Part shown: piece by piece, positions 8,966 to 18,200 of the stretch
Numbering within the stretch: position 1 is the stretch's first letter
Layout of the letters: each line of letters starts with the position of its first letter
Position numbers and translations under genes: made by a program
Source: Flavobacterium shii
GTDB taxonomy: Bacteria; Bacteroidota; Bacteroidia; Flavobacteriales; Flavobacteriaceae
Reading direction: 5' to 3'
Length of the DNA stretch: 64,000 bases
Assembly: GCF_025847235.1 (NCBI RefSeq)
Contig: NZ_JAOZEW010000015.1
Location: 95,371-159,370, forward strand
The notes under the pieces: model-generated
The model's database searches: none
Seen by the model: only the letters and a program-made list of their open reading frames with translations
What the model was told of the DNA's origin: nothing

Positions 8966-10558
8966 ATGACAAGAAAATATATACAAAAATCAATTCTCTG
9001 TTTAGGCTTATTAGCTGCAGTTAGTTGTACAGATAATTTCGAGAGTATTAATTCTAATCCTCAGGGTTCTACAGCAGAGAGTTTAACCCAAGACTTCAAT
9101 AATATTACAGGATATTCAAAAGTAATGTTTAATTACGTTTTTGAACAAGATCCTTTATGGGGATATCAAATACAACAGAATTTACAAGGAGATATCTGGT
9201 CTGGTTATATGGCAACATCAAATCCTTTTAATACCAACAATAATAACATGACTTATAATTTAGTCAATGGTTGGAATGGTAGAGCTTGGGAAGATGCATA
9301 TACCTTTGTAATGTCTAATGCTTTGAAAATCAAGCAAGCAACTAAAGATAAAGGAGTGTTTCCTGAACTTTATGCAATGTCTCAAATCTTGAAAATTGAA
9401 GCGATGCACAGGGTTACAGATATTTATGGACCAATAGTTTTTTCTAAATATAGTTCTGAGGCTTCGGTTAAAGAGTATGACTCGCAAGAAGAAGTTTATA
9501 ATCAGATGTTTGCCGAACTTGATGAAGCAATTACTATATTGTCCAACAGTGCAGATAAAGGTGTCGCAACGATATTAACCAATGCAGATTTTTCTAGTTA
9601 TGCTGGGAAATATGATAAATGGACTAAATTCGGTAATTCATTACGTTTAAGATTAGCAATTCGTATTGCTGTAAAAAATCCTGCATTAGCTAAAACGCAA
9701 GCTGAAAAATCTTTTAATCAAAAGTATAGTGTCATGACTACTCAAAGTGATACTTTTATTTTTAAAAGTAATTTTGTAAATCCTGTTTATGGGAATAGTA
9801 ATGAATATCAAGATGTCAACATGTCGGCAGATATGGAATCAATCTTAGGAGGTTATAATGATCCAAGAATGGATGCTTATTTTGATTTTTCTGTAAAATA
9901 TCCTGGACAATATAAAGGGATTAGAACAGGTATTGACTTGCCTGTAGCTCCAGAAGGTTACAGTAAAAGTTTACGTAAAGATTTCTCTAAAGTAGGAAAA
10001 GCAGTTAATAAAAAAGAAACAATTTTCTTATCGGCTGCCGAAGTTTATTTCTTAAGAGCCGAAGGAGCTTTAAGAGGTTGGGACATGGGAGGTGATGCAC
10101 AAACATTATATGAAGAGGGTATTAAAACATCATTTGTGCAGAACGGTCTTGCTGCAGGAGCATATCTTAGTAGTACTTTATTGCCAAAAGATTATGTTGA
10201 TCCAGTAGATAGTGTTAATAATTCTGCAGCAGTTAATAGTGTTACCGTTGTTTGGGACGCAGGAGCTTCTAATGAAGTTAAATTGCAAAAAATTATTACT
10301 CAAAAATGGATTGCTGGTTTTCCAGATGGTCAAGAAGCTTGGTCTGAACAAAGAAGAACAGGTTATCCTAAGTTATTTCCAGTAGTTAAAAATACAAGTA
10401 ACGGAGTTATAAGTACTCAGTTTGGTGTGAGAAGAGTAAATTTTGTTGCTTCTGAAATAGCTGGTAATAGTGGCGGTGTTGCAACAGGTGTTGCCAAACT
10501 TAATGGTCCAGATAATGGAGCTACAAGACTTTGGTGGGATACTGGAGTTAATTTCTAA
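8966..10558 (+). CDS. SusD-like nutrient-binding outer membrane lipoprotein (copy 2)
   Basis: 530 residues with a lipobox (AVSC, Cys21). It shares its whole layout with copy 1, including GNSLRLRLAIRI, FLRAEGALRGWDMGG, QKWIAGFPDGQEAW and the terminal RLWWDTGVNF. It should sit on the outer face of the outer membrane as the lid of the SusC encoded 11 bp upstream. The sequence between the conserved blocks differs substantially from copy 1, especially around residues 190-330, as expected if glycan-contact loops have diverged. The stem-loop at 10591 separates it from the deaminase gene. Confidence 0.93.
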   Translation: MTRKYIQKSILCLGLLAAVSCTDNFESINSNPQGSTAESLTQDFNNITGYSKVMFNYVFEQDPLWGYQIQQNLQGDIWSGYMATSNPFNTNNNNMTYNLVNGWNGRAWEDAYTFVMSNALKIKQATKDKGVFPELYAMSQILKIEAMHRVTDIYGPIVFSKYSSEASVKEYDSQEEVYNQMFAELDEAITILSNSADKGVATILTNADFSSYAGKYDKWTKFGNSLRLRLAIRIAVKNPALAKTQAEKSFNQKYSVMTTQSDTFIFKSNFVNPVYGNSNEYQDVNMSADMESILGGYNDPRMDAYFDFSVKYPGQYKGIRTGIDLPVAPEGYSKSLRKDFSKVGKAVNKKETIFLSAAEVYFLRAEGALRGWDMGGDAQTLYEEGIKTSFVQNGLAAGAYLSSTLLPKDYVDPVDSVNNSAAVNSVTVVWDAGASNEVKLQKIITQKWIAGFPDGQEAWSEQRRTGYPKLFPVVKNTSNGVISTQFGVRRVNFVASEIAGNSGGVATGVAKLNGPDNGATRLWWDTGVNF

Positions 10559-10590
10559 TAAAAAAACAAATTTTTAAAAAAGAATGTAAG

Positions 10591-10618
10591 GGCATAAGTA
10601 ATGAAAATTACTTATGCC
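10591..10618 (+). terminator. 12-bp stem-loop between susD copy 2 and the deaminase gene
   Basis: GGCATAAGTAAT, GNRA loop GAAA, ATTACTTATGCC, then TCTTTT. It is the counterpart of 5534-5561. The stem is conserved without change, and the only loop difference keeps the GNRA pattern. As the deaminase start is 49 bases downstream, partial termination or transcript processing here would lower enzyme relative to transporter expression (inference). Confidence 0.55.
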
Positions 10619-10666
10619 TCTTTTAAACACGCATGTCTTTATAATAAATATTATAAAAAATATAAA

Positions 10667-12607
10667 ATGAAAAGTGCTATAGAAATTAAACCTGACATTA
10701 GCTATAAGAGTGCTGGGAAATTTGAAGAAACGCGATTTGAAAAAATCCACAACGAAATCTTCAAGAACTCTACCGAAGCATCGATAATTGTTGCGCAGGA
10801 AATTGCTCAATTAATTAGATCTAAACAAGAAAAAAACAAATCTTGTGTACTAGGTTTAGCCACAGGTTCTTCACCTATAAAAGTATATGAAGAATTAGTT
10901 AGAATGCACAATGAAGAAGGGTTAAGTTTTAGCAATGTTATTACTTTTAATTTGGATGAATACTATCCGATGACCAAAGAGAATAATCAGAGCTATCATC
11001 ATTTCATGCATCAACATCTTTTTAATCACATCGATATCAAACCAGAGAATGTTAATATTCCCGATGGTACGGTTGCAATCGATGAGTTAAATCAATATTG
11101 TATTGATTATGAAATGAATATTAAAAATGCTGGTGGACTTGATTTTCAGTTATTAGGAATCGGTCGTACTGGTCACGTAGGATTTAACGAGCCAGGTTCC
11201 CACATAAATTCAGGGACACGAATCATTACTTTAGATCATATAACGAGAGTAGATGCTTCTTCCGATTTTAACGGAATTGATAATGTGCCAAAAAGGGCCA
11301 TTACAATGGGAGTATCTACAATTCTCAGATCTAAAAGGATTGTACTTATGGCTTGGGGGCAAAACAAGGCCGATATCATCAAGAGAACTATTCAAGGAGA
11401 TATCAGTTCGGAAGTTCCAGCTACATTCCTGCAAAATCACGGTAATGCTACGTTCGTTTTAGATCAATCGGCAGCATCGGAACTAACCCGTTTTAAAACA
11501 CCATGGTTGGTAGGAGAATGCATTTGGAATCAGGAATTAAAAAGTAAAGCGATTGTTTGGTTGTGTCAAAAAACAAAACAGTCTATTTTAAAATTAACAG
11601 ATAGAGATTACAACAATAACGGAATGTCCGATTTATTGGCTCAGGAAGGTTCTGCTTACGATTTGAATATAAATATGTTCAACGTATTACAACATACTAT
11701 AACAGGATGGCCAGGCGGAAAACCTAATACCGATGATTCACACCGTCCAGAAAGAGCAAATCCGGCTAAGAAAAGAGTAATTCTTTTTAGTCCGCATCCA
11801 GATGATGATGTTATCTCGATGGGAGGAACATTTTCTAAATTAATAAAACAAGGGCACGATGTACATGTTGTATATCAAACCTCTGGAAATATTGCCGTTA
11901 CCGATGATGAAGCATTGAAGTTTGCTGAGGTATGTAACGATTTTGTTGGTAATGATGATCAATGTAAGATTAATTTCAAATCTGTGATTGAGTTTTTGAA
12001 TAATAAATCAGAAAATCAAATCGATTCTTTGGAAGTTCGAAAATTAAAAGGACTTATAAGAAGAAGAGAATCTTACGCAGCTACGAGATACATAGGATTA
12101 AAAGATGAAAATACCCATTTCCTGGATTTACCATTTTATGAAACAGGACAAATCAAGAAAAATCCGTTAGGTCTGGAAGATATCGCTATCGTGAAGGACA
12201 TTATCGCAAAAATAAAACCACATCAAGTGTTTGCTGCAGGAGATCTTGCAGATCCGCATGGAACACATGAAGTATGTTTGAATGCAATATTTGCTGCAAT
12301 GAAAGAATTAAAACCACAACCTTACATGGATGATTGTTGGTTATGGTTATACAGAGGCGCTTGGCACGAATGGGATATTCATGAAATTGACATGGCTGTT
12401 CCGCTTTCTCCATCAGAAGTATTGTTAAAACGTCATGCTATTTTGTACCACCAATCTCAAAAAGACAGAGTAATGTTTCAAGGAAATGACTCAAGAGAGT
12501 TTTGGGTAAGAGCTGAAGATCGTAATAAAAATACAGCGATTTTATATGATGATCTTGGACTTGCAGAGTATGAAGCAATTGAAGCTTTTAAACGTTTTGA
12601 CTATTAA
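10667..12607 (+). CDS. nagB: Glucosamine-6-phosphate deaminase fused to a PIG-L/LmbE deacetylase-like domain
   Basis: 646 residues from the ATG at 10667; an upstream extension would run through the stem-loop and is rejected. The N-terminal NagB/6-phosphogluconolactonase fold (about residues 35-300) shows LGLATGSSP, FNLDEYYP (the base-region Asp) and GIGRTGHVGFNEPGS. The C-terminal domain (about 360-640) shows HPDDD near 376-380 and DPHGTH near 528, the zinc-site signature of PIG-L/LmbE deacetylases. E. coli NagB has Asp before the Gly-His of the third motif, where this protein has Thr (RTGH). Predicted role: cytosolic GlcN6P to fructose-6-phosphate plus ammonia. The second domain could supply the preceding GlcNAc-6-phosphate deacetylation (inference). 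No signal peptide. Confidence 0.92.
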   Translation: MKSAIEIKPDISYKSAGKFEETRFEKIHNEIFKNSTEASIIVAQEIAQLIRSKQEKNKSCVLGLATGSSPIKVYEELVRMHNEEGLSFSNVITFNLDEYYPMTKENNQSYHHFMHQHLFNHIDIKPENVNIPDGTVAIDELNQYCIDYEMNIKNAGGLDFQLLGIGRTGHVGFNEPGSHINSGTRIITLDHITRVDASSDFNGIDNVPKRAITMGVSTILRSKRIVLMAWGQNKADIIKRTIQGDISSEVPATFLQNHGNATFVLDQSAASELTRFKTPWLVGECIWNQELKSKAIVWLCQKTKQSILKLTDRDYNNNGMSDLLAQEGSAYDLNINMFNVLQHTITGWPGGKPNTDDSHRPERANPAKKRVILFSPHPDDDVISMGGTFSKLIKQGHDVHVVYQTSGNIAVTDDEALKFAEVCNDFVGNDDQCKINFKSVIEFLNNKSENQIDSLEVRKLKGLIRRRESYAATRYIGLKDENTHFLDLPFYETGQIKKNPLGLEDIAIVKDIIAKIKPHQVFAAGDLADPHGTHEVCLNAIFAAMKELKPQPYMDDCWLWLYRGAWHEWDIHEIDMAVPLSPSEVLLKRHAILYHQSQKDRVMFQGNDSREFWVRAEDRNKNTAILYDDLGLAEYEAIEAFKRFDY

Positions 12608-12763
12608 TTGATTGCAAAGATTTTAGAATAATTTAAGTTACAAAATTCAGATTGATGACCTTGTCGAAAAAGAGGTTCAATTAGGTTTTCTTCTGAGTTT
12701 TGTTTTTACCCGAGTTTTTAGGTCAATAATTGATTGAAAAAAAACTCTTTTACAACAAAAAGT

Positions 12764-14833
12764 ATGAAATATATATTGATCCTATTATTTTCTGGTATAG
12801 TTGCTAATGCTCAAATTAAGAAAGAGCAATTAAATCTTATGCCATGGCCGCAAACAATAAATTTATCTGAAGGTACATTCGCTTTAAATAAAAATTTTAG
12901 AATAAACATTACTGGAAATCCTAGTCCGAGAATTTTTGGCGGAGCAACTCGTTTTTTAAGACGATTAGATGGTAGAACAGGATTGTTTTTTGAGCAAGAT
13001 TTTTTAACTAAATTAAATTCAGCACCAACAGCCCAATTACAAATTAATTGTACTAAAAGTGGTAAAATTGGTTTATATGAAGACGAGAGTTATCATCTTG
13101 ATATAAAGCAAAATCAAATCACAATTAATGCAACAAGTGATTTAGGAGCTTTGCACGGTCTTGAAACTTTATTGCAAATGTTACAAAATAATAGTACTTC
13201 TTATTATTTTCCTGTTTCTCAAATTTCGGATTTTCCAAGATTTACATGGAGAGGATTAATGATGGATGTAGCGAGACATTTTCAGCCTATAGATGTTGTT
13301 AAGAGAAATCTGGATGCACTTGCTGCTATGAAAATGAATGTTTTTCACTGGCATTTGGTTGATGATCAAGGTTGGAGAATCGAAATGAAAAAACATCCTA
13401 AACTTACAGATTTAGCTTCAGACGGATCTTTTTATACACAAGAAGAAATCAAGAATATTGTAAAATATGCCGATGAACGTGGAATTTTGATTGTACCAGA
13501 AATTGATGTTCCAGGTCATGCATCAGCTATTTTAACTGCTTATCCAGAAATAGGAAGTAAAGTGACTATAGTTTCTAGTGGAAATTCCGAAAATAGCTCA
13601 AAAGCTGCAGTAGTAACTACCTATAGTATTGAACGTAATTCAGGAGTTTTTAGTCCAACATTAGATCCTTCTAATCCTAAAACATACCAATTATTAAGTG
13701 AAATTTTTGATGAAGTTTGTCCATTATTTCCAGGTGCATACTTTCATATTGGAGGAGATGAAAACGAAGGAAAAGACTGGGATTCAAATCCTAAAATACA
13801 AGAGTTTAAAAAGAAAAATAAGTTAGCAACGAATCATGAGTTACAAACTTATTTCACAATGCAGTTGGTTCCGATGCTTAAAAAACATGGTAAACAATTG
13901 ATGGGTTGGGAAGAAATCATGACAAAAAACATGTCTAAAGATGCTATTATTCATTCATGGAGAGGACCAAATGAAGGAGTTGGAGTTGGAGAATCATTGA
14001 CTGCAGCTGTAAAAAATGGGTATAAAACGGTTTTGTCAAATGGGTATTATGTTGATTTAGTTCTAGGGGTAGAAAGTCATTATTTGAATGATCCAATGCC
14101 TAAAAATGTCAGTTTAACAGCAGAAGAAAAAGCAAGAATATTAGGTGGTGAAGCTACAATGTGGTCAGAACTTGTAACCCCTACAACAATAGATTCGAGG
14201 CTTTGGCCAAGAACAGCAGCAATTGCCGAAAGATTATGGTCTGCCGAAGATATTACAGATATGAATAGCTTACGCAAGAGATTAGCAGTTGTTTCGTTTA
14301 GACTTGAAGAACTAGGACTTACACATATTAAAAATAGAGATGTTTTGTTGAGAAATATTGCAAATAATCAAAATATTACTGCTTTAGCTGATTTTTCGAA
14401 TATATGTGAACCTTTAAAAGTTTATACCAGAAATAAAGGAGGAGTAGAATACCAAACTTATTCTCCATTCACGCTTTTTGCAGATGCTTGCGTACCAGAT
14501 GCTTCGGATGCTGTCGCATTTAATGCAGTTGTAAATGAATATTTGGCAAATAAAACATCTGAAAATAAAGCTAAAGTAACTGTTTTCTTAAACAAGTGGA
14601 TTGGTTTAAGTCCAAGCTTAATCAGTTTGAGCGCAAATGCACCTTTGATTCAACCGATTTTGCCACTTGCAAAAAATCTAAGTGATTTATCGCAACAATT
14701 GGTGAATGTTTTGGATAATAAAGCAACAGTTGCACCAGCAATTTTAAATGACTTATTGAGTAAATGTAACTCCAAAGATTATGGAGATGTAGAGTTAGCA
14801 GTTTACGGAAGTTTAAAGAAATTAATAGAGTAG
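12764..14833 (+). CDS. Beta-N-acetylhexosaminidase, glycoside hydrolase family 20
   Basis: 689 residues from the ATG at 12764, which begins a clean signal peptide (MKYILILLFSGIVANAQ); a TTG ten codons earlier is less likely. A GH20b-type N-terminal domain (about 20-150) precedes the catalytic barrel (about 155-510) with DVARHFQPIDVVKRNLDALA, NVFHWHLVDDQGWRIE, the catalytic Asp332-Glu333 pair in HIGGDENEG, GWEEIM, and DSRLWPRTAAIAERLW. The C-terminal 150 residues are helical and unassigned. GH20 enzymes use substrate-assisted catalysis to release GlcNAc from the non-reducing end of chitooligosaccharides. It is probably periplasmic, acting after SusCD import and feeding the deaminase encoded just upstream. 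Confidence 0.94.
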   Translation: MKYILILLFSGIVANAQIKKEQLNLMPWPQTINLSEGTFALNKNFRINITGNPSPRIFGGATRFLRRLDGRTGLFFEQDFLTKLNSAPTAQLQINCTKSGKIGLYEDESYHLDIKQNQITINATSDLGALHGLETLLQMLQNNSTSYYFPVSQISDFPRFTWRGLMMDVARHFQPIDVVKRNLDALAAMKMNVFHWHLVDDQGWRIEMKKHPKLTDLASDGSFYTQEEIKNIVKYADERGILIVPEIDVPGHASAILTAYPEIGSKVTIVSSGNSENSSKAAVVTTYSIERNSGVFSPTLDPSNPKTYQLLSEIFDEVCPLFPGAYFHIGGDENEGKDWDSNPKIQEFKKKNKLATNHELQTYFTMQLVPMLKKHGKQLMGWEEIMTKNMSKDAIIHSWRGPNEGVGVGESLTAAVKNGYKTVLSNGYYVDLVLGVESHYLNDPMPKNVSLTAEEKARILGGEATMWSELVTPTTIDSRLWPRTAAIAERLWSAEDITDMNSLRKRLAVVSFRLEELGLTHIKNRDVLLRNIANNQNITALADFSNICEPLKVYTRNKGGVEYQTYSPFTLFADACVPDASDAVAFNAVVNEYLANKTSENKAKVTVFLNKWIGLSPSLISLSANAPLIQPILPLAKNLSDLSQQLVNVLDNKATVAPAILNDLLSKCNSKDYGDVELAVYGSLKKLIE

Positions 14834-15213
14834 AGTTAAAGTGAGTAATATTAATAATTGAATTAGTTGAAGTTTAGTTGCCATAATTAATTAGTAATTT
14901 AATTATCTCTACTAGAAATTTTAGTAGAGATAAATTATGGTAAAGGAGTAGGTTTGAAGTTTTTTTTTGGAATCAAAATTCACACAAAACAGATATATTT
15001 TATAGTTAAAAGAATATAATAAGTATTTACGTTAAGATTGCTAAGCCCCAAGTTTATCCATTTTAATTTAAAAAATGATTCAAAAGCATGTGAATGCATT
15101 TGAGTTTGAGATTACCATTTGCTTAAAGAGATTTTTTGGTTTTTGTATTATCAAATTATGTGATTTGAGGCAATTGGAATATTTATTTTTTATTAACCAA
15201 CCTATTATTAATT
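14834..15213 (+). other. Gap between GH20 and chitinase genes, with a hairpin
   Basis: The 380-bp gap has no convincing gene. At 14903-14933 TTATCTCTACTA and TAGTAGAGATAA form a 12-bp stem with a 7-base loop, and wider flanks (CCATAATT at 14881, AATTATGG at 14933) extend the symmetry. No U tract follows, so it may be a processing hairpin or weak bidirectional structure rather than a simple terminator. The region presumably holds the chitinase promoter, but no TAnnTTTG box was found. Confidence 0.5.
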
Positions 15214-18200
15214 ATGAAACATTATTACAGATTGCTGTTTTTATTTTTGTTTCCGATCTTATTATTTGCCCAACCAGCACATAATAAAAAAGTAGTCGGA
15301 TATTATGCCCAATGGGCTATCTATGCTAGGGATTTTAATGTCCCCAAGATTGATGGAAGCAAATTGACCCATTTAAACTATTCTTTTTACGGAACTACTT
15401 TTGATCCGGCACATCCTGAGAATACCAAATTAAAATGTTTAGATACCTATGCAGATTTTGAACATACAGAAGGTGGAATACCATGGGATGCTCCAGTTAA
15501 AGGGAATTTTTATGATTTAATGAAGCTTAAAGAAAAATACCCACATTTAAAAATTTTAATCTCAGTAGGAGGTTGGACCAAAGGACAGGATCTTTCTCCT
15601 ATCTCAGCAAGTCCAGTTGCCAGAGCAGCACTAGCTGCTGATATGGCAAATTTTATTGTGACTTATCCTTTTATTGATGGATTTGATATCGATTGGGAAT
15701 ATCCCCTTTCTGGAGGAACAGATGGAACGGAAGTTATAAATGGAGCTCCAATACCTCCTCAAAAATACAGTCCGGATGATAACAAGAATTTAGTGTATTT
15801 ATTAAAAGCTATGCGTCAGGCAATGCCAAATAAATTAATCACTATTGCTGCGGGAAACAATGTTCGAAAAGTAGGAGCACAATATTTAGGTCCAAATAAC
15901 AGAGCACAATATGGAATGACAGAAGATATTTCGACATATTGCGATTATATCACTTATTTTGGATATGATTTTGGAGGAAACTGGTATGATAAAACGTGCT
16001 ACAATGCTCCTTTATATCCAAGCGGAAATACAAATGATCCATTATACGGTGCAACTCAATCAGAATCACTTGATGAATTGACAAACCAATATTTAAATGT
16101 TATTGGGATTCCTGCTAATAAACTAGTAATGGGATTGCCTTTTTACGGAAAAATATTTAAAAATGTTGGAACAACTAATACAGTGCCTAATATGCCAGGA
16201 TTATTTGTTACAGCACCAAGAGATGCAGTTTCAGGATGTACAAATCCGCAAAATCCAACAGGAACCTGGGATGGTCCAGCGGCCTGCGAAAAATCAGGAA
16301 GTATAGAGATTTGCGATTTAGTAGGTAATCCGGTAACAAACTCACATCCATATTTAGATCCAAACACTATGTTGGTTACACCAGCAGCAGCTTCTGCAGG
16401 ATGGGTAAGATATTGGGATAATGCGACTAAAGTTCCTTACCTATACAATGCTTCTTTACATCAGTTTATTAGTTATGAAGATAAACAATCGATGGAGTTA
16501 AAAGCAGAGTATATTAAATCCAAAAATCTTGGAGGAGGTATGATCTGGGAGTTATCTCAAGATACAAGAGGAGCAATACCTAATGCATTATTAGGACAAG
16601 TAAATACTACTTTTAGTGCTGCTATTATCGGAACATTAACAATAAGTGGGTCTGTAAAAAATGGTACAAATTTAGTTCCAAGTGTAACAGTTCAATTAAA
16701 AGATGCTACTAATGTAGTTGTTCAAACAGTTAATTCTACAGATGGAAATTATACGTTTAACAATGTAGTTTCAGGAGCAAATTACACCGTTACAGCTTTA
16801 AAAGCATCATACACTTTTACGCCAGTAGCATTAACAAATCTTGTTGCAAACCAAGCTAATGTTGTTATTCAAGGTACACAACCGCTTTATACAATTAGCG
16901 GAACAGTATTAGACGGAATCACAGCAGTTTCGGGAGTAACAGTTACAGCAACAGCAGGAACAACAACATTTACTGCGGTTAGTAATGCAAGCGGAGCGTA
17001 TACTATTACAGCTCTTACGGCAGGATTGAATTATACTGTTACAGCTGCAAAAACTGGAGTAACATTTACACCAGCATCTACAGTATATTCAGTTTTAAGT
17101 GAAAACAAAGTTTTAAATTTTATTCAAACAGTATATTATACTATTAGCGGAAGCGTGATGAATGGAGCAACAGCAGTTTCTGGAGCAACAGTTACGGCAA
17201 CTTCTACAGCAGGAACATTTACATCAGTTTCTAGTGCTACAGGAGCATATAGCATTGCTAGTTTACCTTCGGGAGCAAACTATACAGTAACAATTGCAAA
17301 AACAGGAGTAACATTTTCACCCGCTTCTACGGTATATAACAATCTTACGGCAAGTAAAGTTTTAAACTTTACACAAAATGCAGCTCCAGCTAATAAAATT
17401 AGCGGAACAGTTAAGAATGGTGCCAATCCAGTAGCAGGCGCCAAAGTAGAATTAATTTTTAATTGGACAGATAACGCCCATCCTTATGCTAGTTTTCTGG
17501 CTACTACAGATGCGCAAGGAAAATATAGTTTTGATAACGCAATATTTTCAGGATATACAATTATCGCTAGTTTAAAAATGAATTCATGGCAGAATAATGA
17601 CGTTACTTATTCACCTTCTAATTTAACGAATCTTGCCATTCCAGCTACATCACAAGTCTATGACTTTAGTACAGGAACAGTAGCACCACTAAAAGTAGCA
17701 GGCGAAAGCGTACCAAGCGAAGTAGTTGCGGTATCAGAAACTAAAACTCCACCTGCGGCTACAGTTGATAAAAGCTTGGCAGAAAGCAAAGTTTTAAGCG
17801 TTACACAAGAGCTAGTTGCACCAGGTACTATAATTAGCGGAACAGTTAAGAACGGATCAACTCCAGTATCAGGAGCCAAAGTAGAATTAGTTGTGCCTTG
17901 GACAGATAGCACCCACAACTGGAAAAGTGTTATTGCAACAACAGATGCACAAGGAGTTTTTAGCTACGATAATACAGTTACAGCAGGTTATACACAAGTT
18001 TTAAGTTTAAAATTAAATGCTTGGGAAAATAATAATACTGCATATTTTCCAAATAATCTGGTAAACTTTGCTATGCCAACAACGCCTCAGGTTTATAACT
18101 TTAATACAAATACAGTTTCACCACCTCAGGTTACTATCACGGCTCCTTCAGCTGCAACTGTAGCGATTGCTCCGGGAACAGCGATTCAGCTGAAAGCAAC

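Noticed and set aside
10601..10666. Upstream extension of the deaminase gene by 22 codons
   Set aside because: It would start inside the conserved stem-loop, and the duplicated copy at 5544-5609 does not preserve it. The ATG at 10667 gives the natural N-terminus.
15075..15284. A 69-codon frame overlapping the chitinase start
   Set aside because: It overlaps the signal peptide coding region in another frame and has no protein-like pattern.
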